Origin: Coraliomargarita algicola
GTDB lineage: Bacteria > Verrucomicrobiota > Verrucomicrobiia > Opitutales > Coraliomargaritaceae
Assembly: GCF_033878955.1 (NCBI RefSeq)
Contig: NZ_CP138858.1
Span: 3,251,001 to 3,315,000, forward strand
Length of the DNA: 64,000 nt
Reading direction: 5' to 3'
Shown here: positions 46,501 to 54,608 of the stretch, one piece after another
How positions within the stretch are numbered: position 1 is the stretch's first letter
How the letters are laid out: each line of letters starts with the position of its first letter
Translations under genes and position numbers: made by a program
The notes under the pieces: model-generated
Told to the model about the DNA's origin: nothing
What the model saw: the letters and a program-made list of their open reading frames with translations, nothing else
The model's database searches: none

Positions 46501-46663
46501 TGGCGCCGGCGTAGCTGGCGCGCACCACTACAGTCGGTGGCGCGACTTCTGGATATTGTGCGATGGGCAGTGTCGGAAATGCGAGTATCCCGAGCACGGT
46601 GAATACGATCGATATGACGATCGCAAAGCGCGGACGCTTAATAAAAAAGTGAGAGAAATTCAT
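43520..46663 (-). CDS. RND efflux pump inner-membrane transporter (AcrB/MexB-like)
   Basis: A 1047-residue HAE1-type RND transporter, full length, with 12 membrane helices in two blocks and two large periplasmic loops. The proton relay is present in TM4 (GIVVDDAIVVVEN, two Asp). The PPPPVRGIGSGGGFKMQL stretch of the drug-binding loop and the second-half VPLSLSGAIG, GLAAKNAILIVEFA motifs are typical. It exports drugs, bile-like or lipophilic compounds by proton antiport. Third gene of an operon TetR, outer-membrane factor, adaptor, pump. Confidence 0.95.
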   Translation of the reverse strand: MNFSHFFIKRPRFAIVISIVFTVLGILAFPTLPIAQYPEVAPPTVVVRASYAGATPETIANTVAAPIEQEINGVENMLYMSSNSTADGSLAITVTFELGTDLDQAQVLVQNRVAIAEPRLPEEVRSAGVTVTKNTPDILLVVQMMSPGGTYDNLYVSNYAITQVREQLRRIQGVGDVRLFGAREYSMRIWLNPEKLSSLSMIPSDVVAALREQNVQVAAGVIGQSPTSQGNAFQYNVSTLGRLDNETAFEDIVVKTGQNGEVVHLRDVARVELGAQDYGIVNYATKTPALAMPIFQRPGSNALETASAIRATMAELEKDFPDDLEYKIIYDPTQFIQQSIDEVQITLLQAILFVVLVIVIFLQSWRAAIIPFLAIPISLIGTFATMAIMGFSLNNLTLFGLVLAIGIVVDDAIVVVENIQRNIDEGKSPREAAFAAMSEVTGAVIATSLVMVAIFVPTAYIPGISGQFYQQFALTISGAVVISTIVSLSLSPALGAILLRPSNAPQDRFTRIYMFLFGWFFKGFNWFFDKFTRGYTGIIRRIVRFGFAAIIIYVGLLAVTWFGFGKVPVGFIPTQDQGYSIVVAQLPDGSSLQRTDELTRSIVDTIMTVDGIKGTVAFAGFNGASFTNSPNSAAIFTPFESFEERLESGRDSDTIIAELRQKLGGIQEAFVFVIPPPPVRGIGSGGGFKMQLRDRAGLGPAVLEQTAWKLAMAANAEPSITQTFTSYRSSVPQYYADVNRVKAKMLDVPLNNIFSTMQIYLGSLYVNDINLLGRTYRVTAQADTEFRDTPEDLYSLKTRNNNGDIVPLASLVELKNSSGPDRYVRYNLFSSAEVQGSTTPGYSSGDSIATMERLAAEILPPGMDYEWTDLAYQQKQAGGSTVVFLMAIAFVFLVLVAQYENWSLPLAIILIVPLSLSGAIGLVALRGFDNNILTQIGFIVLIGLAAKNAILIVEFAKQKQDEGMNRFDAAIEASRLRLRPILMTAIAFILGVVPLVFATGAGAEMRQALGTAVFGGMLGVTAIGIFMTPVFYVIIQKYAKSSHKASN

Positions 46664-46702
46664 GGCTTGGTTCGGTAGTCGGTCAAAGAGGAGCGCGGAG
46701 GA

Positions 46703-47842
46703 TTATTGAGCCGCCGCTTGTGGATCCACCGTCATGCCTGGACGGATGAATTGGATGCCGCTTACAATGATACGGTCTTCGGTGCTTAGGCCCGAGCGCA
46801 CGATGCGTAGACCCTCATGTGTGGGGCCTAGCTCGAGTGTGCGGCGCTCGACACTGTTGTCGTCTTTGAGTGCCCAGACATATTTGATGGTTTGGTCGGT
46901 GCCGATCGCTGTATCGGGAATGAGGATACGGTCGGCTTTTTCCGTGGTGGCGACACGTATGCGGGCGAAGAGCCCCGGTGTGAGGAATTCATCTTCGTTT
47001 TGGAACAAGGCACGCACAGTGAGTGTGGCGGTGTTGGGGTTGAGCTGATTACTGGAGAAGTTGATGATGCCCTGGTGTGGATAGCCCTCTTCATCGTCGA
47101 GGCCCAGCCAAGCAGGGATTTGCGCATCGGAGTGACGGCCCCCACTTTCACCGTTGAAATAGCGACGCAGGCTGCGCAGGAAGGCACGTTCGTCGACTTC
47201 GTAGTAGGCGTAGATGGGGCTGTGCGGCACGATGGTCGTGAGTTCAGTTTCTGAGGCGACCACCAGATTCCCCACTGTGACTTCGCGGCGGTCGGCAATG
47301 CCGTCGATCGGTGCGATGACTTGCGTGAACTCGAGGTCCAAGTGAGCGGCTTCCAGCGAGGCGATGGCGGCGGCGACATCGGCTTCCGCTTGCAGCGCTT
47401 CACTGTTACGAATGTCGGCCTCCTCTTGGCTGATCGCGTTGACTTCGATCAGCTTTTCAGCGCGCTTCAAGTTTGCTTTGGCGAGTGAACGCGCAGCTTC
47501 GGCTTGATTGACCTGTGCTTGCAGGCGGTTGACCTGTGCCTGAAATGGGCGTGCATCAATCACGTAGAGCAGATCGCCGGCCTTTACTTTTTGTCCTTCA
47601 GTGAAGTGAATCGATTCGATGTAGCCACTCACACGCGGGCGCACGTCGACGATTTCGACCGCTTCCAGGCGACCGGTGTAGTCGGCATACTCAGCAATGT
47701 GTTGTTGCGTGGGGTTGGCGACTGGCACCGGCAGAGCTGCGTTGGCAGCGGGGGAGGCGGGGCTGGCGGCTTTATTATCGCAGCCGACGAGAGTGGCCAG
47801 TAAGGCTAGAGTGGATACGGCGAGGGAGAGTGGCTTATTCAT
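46703..47842 (-). CDS. RND efflux periplasmic adaptor (MexA/AcrA-like)
   Basis: A 379-residue membrane fusion protein. It has a lipoprotein signal peptide (LATLVGCDN, lipobox with C22), a lipoyl half-motif VRPRVSGYIESIHFTEGQKVKAGDLLYVID, a long helical hairpin (about 100-165), the second lipoyl half VIAPIDGIADRREVTVGNLV and beta-barrel domains. It joins the inner pump to the outer-membrane channel. It is 39 bp upstream of the pump gene. Confidence 0.94.
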   Translation of the reverse strand: MNKPLSLAVSTLALLATLVGCDNKAASPASPAANAALPVPVANPTQQHIAEYADYTGRLEAVEIVDVRPRVSGYIESIHFTEGQKVKAGDLLYVIDARPFQAQVNRLQAQVNQAEAARSLAKANLKRAEKLIEVNAISQEEADIRNSEALQAEADVAAAIASLEAAHLDLEFTQVIAPIDGIADRREVTVGNLVVASETELTTIVPHSPIYAYYEVDERAFLRSLRRYFNGESGGRHSDAQIPAWLGLDDEEGYPHQGIINFSSNQLNPNTATLTVRALFQNEDEFLTPGLFARIRVATTEKADRILIPDTAIGTDQTIKYVWALKDDNSVERRTLELGPTHEGLRIVRSGLSTEDRIIVSGIQFIRPGMTVDPQAAAQ

Positions 47843-47883
47843 TGGTAGTGGTATTCTTTTTGATTTTTAAAGTGGGAAGCAGC

Positions 47884-49257
47884 TTAGTTCCAGTTGCCGC
47901 CGATCGCCCGGATGAGGCGAATGGAGTTTTCGTATTCGTCGCCGATGATCTGGGCTAGGCTACGTTCGGCCTCCAATGCGGTGCGCTCGGAGTCGAGCGA
48001 GGAGATGAAGTCGACGATACCATTGCGGTATTGATTGTCGGATATCGTTTGCGCGCGTGCGGAAGCGTGTGCCGCGCGCTCCAGAGCGGCGCGTTGCACG
48101 GAGAGGTGACGCCAGCCCGAGAGTGCGTCTTCCACTTCGGCAAAGGCTTCCACTACGGTTTGCTCATAGTTGGCGGCCGCTTCAGCGTAGGCATATTCAC
48201 TGCGACTGAGATCGGCGCGTAGGCGTCCTCCTTGGAAGAGCGGCAGGTTGATATTGGGGCCGAAGCTGTAAAGTTCGGAACCGGCCTTGAACCAATCGCT
48301 CGCTGCCGAGGCGGCGAAGCCACCGCTGGCGCCCAGGGTGATGCGTGGGAAGAAGTTTCCCTTGGCCACGCCGATACGTGCGTTGGCTGCGCGTAAGTTT
48401 TGTTCGGCCAGACGGATGTCGGGGCGGCGCTGCAACAGTTCCGAGGGCAGGCCAGCGGGCGCGTCTACGGGTTTGCCAGTGAGCGCGGTGACTTGAATCG
48501 AAAAATCCGGGGCCGCTTGTCCCGTCAAGACCGCCAGCGCATTTTTGCGAGTATCGCGCGAGCGCAGCAGGCTGGCCAGGTCCGCTTCCGATTGTGCTAG
48601 CAGCGTCTCAGACTGTGCGACATCGAGGTCGCTGACGGCTCCATTTTCATAGCGCTTTTTAACGATTTCCAGTGATTCACGGCGTGTTTCGACACTGCGT
48701 TGTACGGATTGCACTTCGCGCTCGATGGCGCGTAGGCGGAAGTAGTTGATCGCTACGTCGGTTTCGGTGATCAGGAGTAGATCTTGATAGGCGGCCTCGC
48801 TGGCCGCGGCATCCGCCTCGGCGGCTTCGACTAAGCGTGCCACACGACCGAAGAGGTCCAGCTCCCATCCTAAGGTGAGTGAGGCATTGTAGGCATCCTC
48901 CGCATCGCCAGTATTGCCCAGTGCCTCCGAATCTTTGTAGCGTGCGTAGGTCCTGTCTGCATCCACTTGAGGGCGTCGGCCAGCCTGCTCTTGCCGAATG
49001 AGCGCACGCGACTGTCGTGTGCGCTGATAGAGCGCATTCAAGCTGTGATTGTGGGCACGCGCCTGGCTCACTAATTGCGTGAGTTGCACATCGGCGAAGA
49101 GCTCTGTCCAGTGCTTCACGTCGATTTCAACCGAGGGAGTCGGCTGTGTGTATGCCTGGGGCGTGGCGGGCTCAGGCTGGGCGAAATCGGGCCCCACCGC
49201 GCAGCCGGAAAGCACGAGCGATAGGACAGTCATGGATGTCAAGAGTGGTTGGATCAT
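47884..49257 (-). CDS. RND efflux outer-membrane channel (OprM/NodT-like)
   Basis: A 457-residue TolC-superfamily lipoprotein: LVLSGCAVGPDF is the lipobox with the standard GPDF that follows. Two OEP repeats show the internal duplication (the LSQARAHNHSLNA region and the LRAANARIGVAKGNFFPRI region), and GLPSELLQRRPDIR is the family hallmark. It forms the trimeric exit duct. First structural gene of the operon. Confidence 0.94.
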   Translation of the reverse strand: MIQPLLTSMTVLSLVLSGCAVGPDFAQPEPATPQAYTQPTPSVEIDVKHWTELFADVQLTQLVSQARAHNHSLNALYQRTRQSRALIRQEQAGRRPQVDADRTYARYKDSEALGNTGDAEDAYNASLTLGWELDLFGRVARLVEAAEADAAASEAAYQDLLLITETDVAINYFRLRAIEREVQSVQRSVETRRESLEIVKKRYENGAVSDLDVAQSETLLAQSEADLASLLRSRDTRKNALAVLTGQAAPDFSIQVTALTGKPVDAPAGLPSELLQRRPDIRLAEQNLRAANARIGVAKGNFFPRITLGASGGFAASAASDWFKAGSELYSFGPNINLPLFQGGRLRADLSRSEYAYAEAAANYEQTVVEAFAEVEDALSGWRHLSVQRAALERAAHASARAQTISDNQYRNGIVDFISSLDSERTALEAERSLAQIIGDEYENSIRLIRAIGGNWN

Positions 49258-49654
49258 GGCTTGGTCGTTTGCGAGGTCGGTAGTGGTCGGTCGTCTTGTC
49301 GCGTATTATGCGGCGTGGCGCTTTGCGTGCCTGTTGAAACTCAGCGTGCGTGGCTGACCGATGCCGCCCGGGAGCCCGAGCAACTTGTGGCCTGTGTATT
49401 GGCGCAAGGGGCTCGGCTGCGGGCTGGCTGCTCTGTTACCTTCCGCTGGAGTGCGGTTGGTTCTTTGAACTCCGAAGATGCGATCCGCCAAGCGGTCGTG
49501 ACGACCGTAGCGTGCGGCGTTGAGTTCGAGGGTGTCTTTGATTCCGATCATAATATAAATTTGTTAGTAGTTGACTGTTTAGTAGAGAATTGGGCCTGAG
49601 TATCTGCCGACAATTGTGCATCAGCAATGGGTGGAGGCAGCGGGCCAGGCGCTC
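49258..49654. promoter_or_regulatory. Gap between tetR and the efflux operon; possible operator
   Basis: About 400 bp with no accepted gene. At 49570-49587 the sequence GTTGACTGTTTAGTAGAG agrees at 14 of 18 positions with GATGACTATTTGGTAAAG at 50287-50304, just upstream of tetR. One site lies in front of the efflux genes and one in front of the regulator, as for an autoregulated TetR operator. The similarity is modest. Confidence 0.35.
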
Positions 49655-50272
49655 TTAGGCGACTGAGATTTCTGGCAGCTGTTGAATGCGGAGGATACGG
49701 GCGGCTGCGACGGGAAGATCCTTGAGTATCTCCGGGTCGTTTTTCATGCGCGCTTGGGTAATCATACCCTCATAGAGGTTAAACAGAATACGTGTGGCTT
49801 CTTTGGTATCCATTTCAGGGATATCTCCATTGGCGACCGCCTCCGTGATGGTCGCTTCGAAGTAGCGCTGGAAGCGGCTTAGCATCTGGTTCACCTTATC
49901 GGCTAGCTCCGGCTCGATGGTTGAGATCTCGGCGCCGATGTTAAAGAAGGGGCAGCCCAAGACGCAGCCATGTTCGGCCGCGACTTGCTGGGTGCGCTCG
50001 TAAGCTTCCTGGAGTTTACGGGCCAGGCGCTCCAAGGGCGGGCGCGAGGGTGAAAAAGTCGCATCTAGGCGAGGTTGGATCTGAGTCCACACATGGTCCA
50101 TTGCGGCGATACCGAGATCGAGCTTGGACTTGAAAAAGTAATAAAAGCTACCCTTTTTGACCTCTGCCTTTTCGCAGATGACATCAATCGTCAACGAGCC
50201 ATAGCTGCGTTCCCACATCAGGAGCACCATCGCGTCGAGGAGTTGATTTTTGGCATTACTTGTTCGTCCCAT
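49655..50272 (-). CDS. TetR/AcrR-family repressor
   Basis: From the ATG at 50272, 205 residues (a GTG at 50281 adds three). The N-terminal helix-turn-helix is typical: QLLDAMVLLMWERSYGSLTIDVICEKAEVKKGSFYYFFKSK. The C-terminal ligand domain resembles the TetR_C group with ALGCPFFNIGAEIS-like sequence. Located upstream of and on the same strand as the RND operon, so it is the likely local repressor that is released by pump substrates. A CTATTTTT/AAAAATAG inverted repeat at 50318-50337 and a candidate operator at 50287 lie in its promoter. Confidence 0.92.
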   Translation of the reverse strand: MGRTSNAKNQLLDAMVLLMWERSYGSLTIDVICEKAEVKKGSFYYFFKSKLDLGIAAMDHVWTQIQPRLDATFSPSRPPLERLARKLQEAYERTQQVAAEHGCVLGCPFFNIGAEISTIEPELADKVNQMLSRFQRYFEATITEAVANGDIPEMDTKEATRILFNLYEGMITQARMKNDPEILKDLPVAAARILRIQQLPEISVA

Positions 50273-50378
50273 GGGATGCACTAATAGATGACTATTTGGT
50301 AAAGTAAAGTCGTTCTGCTATTTTTTTTGAAAAATAGAGCGTTTTTCAGAATGGCGCCTGATTCAGCGGCGAGCAAGG

Positions 50379-50404
50379 GCGCGGCAATCCAGCGATTGCC
50401 GCGC
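50379..50404. repeat. Perfect hairpin between tetR and secreted repeat protein
   Basis: GCGCGGCAATC-CAGC-GATTGCCGCGC, an 11-bp perfect stem. No U-run follows on either strand, so it is more like a REP unit than a canonical terminator, though it may end transcription of the gene at 50434. Confidence 0.6.
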
Positions 50405-50433
50405 GTAGAGTGTGCATGCTATTTTTCTAGCGA

Positions 50434-51930
50434 TTACTCTGCTTCGGTGCGCGGAGTGACGCTATAAAACTCTGAGCTGGCTGCGGCATCGCTGCGGGTA
50501 ATGATGCTGCTGCCTTCAGAGTCGCTCAATTCAGCCCATGTGCTGGCTGCAGTATCCAGAGTTTGGCTGCTTACGATTTTAAGGTCGTTGCTCCCGTTAA
50601 GGGTGAATACGGCTTCACCGTCGACTTGCACCAATCGTAGGTCCACGCTTTCTTCGAAGGTTTCGGGCGTATCGCTACTGATCTTTGTCAGCAGGCTGAT
50701 GTTTACGCCATTGGTGTCTTGGCTGAAATTGTAGGCAAAGTTCTTAGAGGCATTAATATACAAAGGAGCAAGATCTCCCGAATCGTTGAACAGCAGCGAG
50801 TTTTCAGTATTGGCAATGCTGAAGCTACCATTGATGGCCCCGCTGGCATTGCCGGAGGAGTCGATGTGAATGTTACCTTGTTTGGTGGAAAACTCGTCCG
50901 TGTAGTAGATGTCTACGAGTTCTTCGCTCAAGCCAGTGCTGCCGGCATGGTCGTTAATATCGCCCGGGCGGATGTCTCCTGTTTGGCTATTATAGTATTT
51001 TTCCGTCATCTCGATAGGGATGAATAGGGAGGTGTAGCGCCAGTTGCCAGACAGCTCTGCCAGGTTTAGGGAAGAGGGGAGCTTGCTGATGATGATGAGT
51101 TCCACATATTCGCCTGCTTCCGTTTTGACGTGTACAATCACATCTTTGGCAGCATTGATGTTCATGGTCATCGGGCTGGTGTCGTCGCCCGGGGCGATTA
51201 CGGGGCGAACACCATTGACAGATATGCTGCCTGAAAAGAGTCCACTGAAGGAGCCATCATTGATGGTGAGTGTGCCCCAATTACTTTCGAAATCTTCAAT
51301 TCGGTGTAGATCGACCAATCGCTCACCTTCCCGCGCGTAATCGCTAATATCAGAGTGACGTTGATTATCGGTACTCTGATTATAGTAGGTCTCCTGCATC
51401 GCAGAGCCAATATAAGCGTTGCCCAGGCCCCATTTGCCGTCGAGTTCACTTAGGCTCAGGCTTGCCGGCTGTCGCAGGACTATGCTGAGCTCTTGGCTGT
51501 TGGAGTCCGCAGTGGAATTAGTAATGATGTCTTTCGCTAGATTCACGTAAGCCGGGCTGGCATCGGATAAAGATTCGCCGTCATCTTTGGCCAGGAGGCG
51601 TCCCCGGTTATAGTCGAGAATTTGGGCTGCTGCGCCTCCGCTGATATTGCCGGTGGCGTCGATGCTCAGGCTGCTGGCCTCGGTGGCAAAATCACTGCTA
51701 TAGTAAGTATCAACTAAAAGTTCTCCACTCTGCGCATAATCCTGAGAGTCGCTGGATCTGCGCGTTTCGCCTGTGCTTATATTATAATAAGTCTCGATGA
51801 GAGCGGCGGGAGTTTCGAGTCGCAGTTCTCTCCAATTACCGGAAAGATCGGCTGTGTCGTCCGCGTAGGTCGCGCATGTGACGCTTAGGATTGCGAGTGT
51901 GGATGTGAATTTTTGGTAGGTAGGCATCAT
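50434..51930 (-). CDS. Secreted protein with three internal repeats
   Basis: From the ATG at 51930 (a TTG lies upstream), 498 residues with a signal peptide (LAILSVTCATYADD). I do not recognise a family. Three repeats of about 140 residues are easily seen. Each starts L(S/D)G(N/K)W, has a YYNxxT element with nearby R and D(I/S)xD(Y/H)A, then E(L/R)LVD, D(E/D)F and a short strand region (IDxxGNxSG). Copies begin at about residues 29, 165 and 297. The last 80 residues differ. It is Ser/Thr/Asp/Asn-rich and acidic, like many marine extracellular beta-proteins. It follows no obvious operon. Confidence 0.75.
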   Translation of the reverse strand: MMPTYQKFTSTLAILSVTCATYADDTADLSGNWRELRLETPAALIETYYNISTGETRRSSDSQDYAQSGELLVDTYYSSDFATEASSLSIDATGNISGGAAAQILDYNRGRLLAKDDGESLSDASPAYVNLAKDIITNSTADSNSQELSIVLRQPASLSLSELDGKWGLGNAYIGSAMQETYYNQSTDNQRHSDISDYAREGERLVDLHRIEDFESNWGTLTINDGSFSGLFSGSISVNGVRPVIAPGDDTSPMTMNINAAKDVIVHVKTEAGEYVELIIISKLPSSLNLAELSGNWRYTSLFIPIEMTEKYYNSQTGDIRPGDINDHAGSTGLSEELVDIYYTDEFSTKQGNIHIDSSGNASGAINGSFSIANTENSLLFNDSGDLAPLYINASKNFAYNFSQDTNGVNISLLTKISSDTPETFEESVDLRLVQVDGEAVFTLNGSNDLKIVSSQTLDTAASTWAELSDSEGSSIITRSDAAASSEFYSVTPRTEAE

Positions 51931-52029
51931 TTTTCGCAACTATTTCGCTGCAAGTCGTGCAGTCAATGATTGGAATCGCATATCTTAATTATGTGATTGC
52001 TATATGGCCCTGCTCCAGGCGGCGAATGG

Positions 52030-52788
52030 TTATTTATTTTGTTTCACGTATTCGACGAAGCGCACGAGCCCTTGCAGTGCTTGTGCGAACATTTGTGGTC
52101 GGACTGTTTCACTGTCGTACTGGTGGCCCGTGTAATTTGAGTTGATTTCAAGTTGAATGCAGGGAGTGCCCATAGCCGTGACAAATTTCGTAACGGTCTG
52201 GTGTGCAGTGGCCGCGAAGTAATCCATTGAAAAATTCGACATGCCTTCCTGCTGTAGGTAGGACATGAGCGAGGTCACAATCCAACGGTTGCCACGAATG
52301 CTTGCACCATTCATAGTGCCGAAGTCCACATCGTATGGGCGATACCAATGCGAGGCGTGGATATCGAGCACCAGTCGAGGCTGTTCCGTTTCGATGAGTT
52401 GTGCCAGTGCACGTTTAAAGTCGTTGTCATCGTAGTAGTTTGGATCGGAGGGGCTGGCATAGGTGGTGTAGATCACGGTGGAATCCGTCAGCTCCGCAAG
52501 CATGACAGCCAGTGATCCAGTGCCACCATCTGGAAAGCGCAGTTTTCCCTCGCGTGTGGGTCGAGTGGCGTGAGGGGCTACGATCAGCACATTCGAACTG
52601 CCGTGTTTGATTTCAAACCAAGACTCGCCGGCCGGGGCGAACTCTGCGCTGTTGTGTGCGAATGTCTCTTCGATTTCAATTGCACGATCAACATGTTTTT
52701 TGGTGATGATCGCCTTCTCGGGCAAGGTTGCGCATCCCGCGAGCAGCGAGAGTAGTGTGATTTGGAGGACTAATACTGAATGACGCAT
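52030..52788 (-). CDS. Lipoprotein with N-formylglutamate amidohydrolase-like fold
   Basis: From the ATG at 52788, 252 residues. A lipobox (LSLLAGC) predicts an outer- or inner-membrane lipoprotein. The mature part has VLIVAPHATRPTREGKLRFPDGG with the first His and a following Gly-rich segment, LVLDIHASH with the Asp-x-His strand, and CIQLEINSNYT near the end. These match the N-formylglutamate amidohydrolase (FGase, related to M14-like zinc amidohydrolases) layout. The substrate is unknown; a peptidoglycan or peptide amide is only a guess. The gene upstream frame from 52860 is not needed. Confidence 0.7.
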   Translation of the reverse strand: MRHSVLVLQITLLSLLAGCATLPEKAIITKKHVDRAIEIEETFAHNSAEFAPAGESWFEIKHGSSNVLIVAPHATRPTREGKLRFPDGGTGSLAVMLAELTDSTVIYTTYASPSDPNYYDDNDFKRALAQLIETEQPRLVLDIHASHWYRPYDVDFGTMNGASIRGNRWIVTSLMSYLQQEGMSNFSMDYFAATAHQTVTKFVTAMGTPCIQLEINSNYTGHQYDSETVRPQMFAQALQGLVRFVEYVKQNK

Positions 52789-53060
52789 GTTTTTATTGAT
52801 ATGGTCGTCTCGGGCAGTGGCATGGTCTGTGGGCACGGAAGAAGTGACCACACCGAGCAAGAGAGTGTGTGGTATTGTGCACGCGGATAAGCACTAACTA
52901 AGCCGATTGCTGCGGGGGCTGGTTAAGTTTACAAATTTTTTGAGCAAATGTATGGGCTTTGATGACGTAAAAATATGTAAATCAGATGCTTGTGAGGAGC
53001 CATGCTCTGTTCCCGCTTGTTTTGTTGGGGTCGTTTTTGATATTTAAGCTGATCATAAAC

Positions 53061-53576
53061 ATGAAGAAGTGTATTCTAATTTGCATCCTGTTTCCTGTGC
53101 TCGCACTGACGCTGATGGCGAAAAGCCTGAAGATTGCGGACACGATTCTTTTTAAAGTTCCAGAAGATTGGAGCTACCTGAGGGCTGAGAAGCAAGTGGT
53201 GCCACACTTGGGCGTCTTAACCCGTGCGATGTTAGAGAATCCCGAGCAGGGGCAGAAGTTGACCGTTTCAGTGCTTTTAGTTGAAGAGCTCGATCCCAGC
53301 GTGCAGTATTCAACTGAACTGATCGAGGCGACTTTATCGCCCTTGGTTGAAGCCTATCGCAAACAGGGGAGTCACTATTATCCCCGCAAGATATTGGGGC
53401 GAGGGAACTTTGTATTTTACTCTCAAGAGGTGGGGCGTCTAGACGCTCGGAAGGTCGAGCTACGTGGTGTACTGATGAAGCGTGGCGATCATTGGGTGAA
53501 CTTTTTCTGTCAGGGGCCGAAGGAGATCATGTGGACTCAGTATGAGCAACTGATCCTCGGTACGCGACTATTGTAG
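53061..53576 (+). CDS. Secreted hypothetical protein
   Basis: ATG at 53061 gives 171 residues with a signal peptide (MKKCILICILFPVLALTLMA). The mature part is a small alpha/beta protein with FKVPEDWSYLRAE and WVNFFCQGPKE segments. This resembles the general shape of PsbP/DUF1795-like stress or lipid-binding proteins, but I do not assign it. Earlier starts from 52986 only add a second hydrophobic stretch. Confidence 0.6.
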   Translation: MKKCILICILFPVLALTLMAKSLKIADTILFKVPEDWSYLRAEKQVVPHLGVLTRAMLENPEQGQKLTVSVLLVEELDPSVQYSTELIEATLSPLVEAYRKQGSHYYPRKILGRGNFVFYSQEVGRLDARKVELRGVLMKRGDHWVNFFCQGPKEIMWTQYEQLILGTRLL

Positions 53577-53687
53577 CCTGTACGGAAGTCCGCAGTCCTC
53601 CTCACAGTGAGCTGTTGCCGGAGGTGGACTATTCGCCAATATGGATCTGCCGCGACGCTCGATCGGAGTGAACGTCTTTGCTGATAT

Positions 53688-54608
53688 TTAAGCTTCGGCG
53701 AGCGCTGCTTCTTTTTGCGCAGCTTGGTCCGCCAGCATTTGGCGGCGACGGGCGCGCACATCGAACATGTCGGATTGTTTGTCCGCATGGTAGGAGGAGC
53801 GAATCATCGGGCCGGACTCGCAGGCACCGAAGCCGATTTCCAGAGCAAATTCCTTCCAGCGCTTAAACTCCTCGGGTGTGACCCAGCGATCGATATTCAC
53901 GTGTTTCTTCGAGGGCTGTAGATATTGTCCGATCGTCAAGATGTCGACACCGGCTTGGACCATATCGGTGAGGACTTGTTTGATTTCGTCTTCTTTCTCG
54001 CCGATACCCAGCATGATGCCGGACTTAGTAATAAATCCACGTGACTTGGCGTGTTGCAGTACCCAGAGCGAGCGATCGTAGCGGGCGGTCTTGCGGATGG
54101 GGCGTTGTAGGCGCTCCACCGTTTCAAGGTTATGGTTGAAAATATCAGGGCAAGCGTCGAGCACCACGTCGAGGTATTCTTGTTGGCCGCGGAAGTCGGC
54201 GGTGAGCACTTCGACTGCGCACTCGGGGGAGCGATGGTGTACTGCGCGGATGGTGGCGGCCCAGACGGAGGCGCCGCCGTCTTTCAAATCGTCGCGAGCG
54301 ACTGAGGTGATGACGGCATGGCGGAGGTTCATGCGGGCGATGGATTCGGCGACACGCGCGGGCTCGCCGAGGTCGAGCTCGGTGGGGCGACCGGTTTGAA
54401 TCGCACAGAAGCGACAGGATCGGGTGCAAATATTACCGAGAATCATCACGGTGGCAGTGCCGCGGGACCAGCATTCACCCATGTTAGGGCATTGGGCACT
54501 CTTACAGACTGTGTGCAGATCGTTGGTGTCAACAATCTCGCGCACTTCCTTATATTCGCGACTCGTAGGGAGCTTGGCTCGGAGCCATTCTGGCTTTCGG
54601 TTATCCAT
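53688..54608 (-). CDS. lipA: Lipoyl synthase
   Basis: Radical SAM enzyme that inserts two sulfurs into octanoyl groups on E2/GcvH. From ATG 54608 (overlapping the fusion gene's stop by 8 bp), 306 residues. The auxiliary cluster cysteines are C35, C40 and C46 (CKSAQCPNMGEC); the radical SAM cluster is C61, C65, C68 (CTRSCRFC). The C-terminal RSSYHAD supplies the Ser ligand. It acts on the product of LipB, which is encoded by the preceding gene. Confidence 0.96.
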   Translation of the reverse strand: MDNRKPEWLRAKLPTSREYKEVREIVDTNDLHTVCKSAQCPNMGECWSRGTATVMILGNICTRSCRFCAIQTGRPTELDLGEPARVAESIARMNLRHAVITSVARDDLKDGGASVWAATIRAVHHRSPECAVEVLTADFRGQQEYLDVVLDACPDIFNHNLETVERLQRPIRKTARYDRSLWVLQHAKSRGFITKSGIMLGIGEKEDEIKQVLTDMVQAGVDILTIGQYLQPSKKHVNIDRWVTPEEFKRWKEFALEIGFGACESGPMIRSSYHADKQSDMFDVRARRRQMLADQAAQKEAALAEA

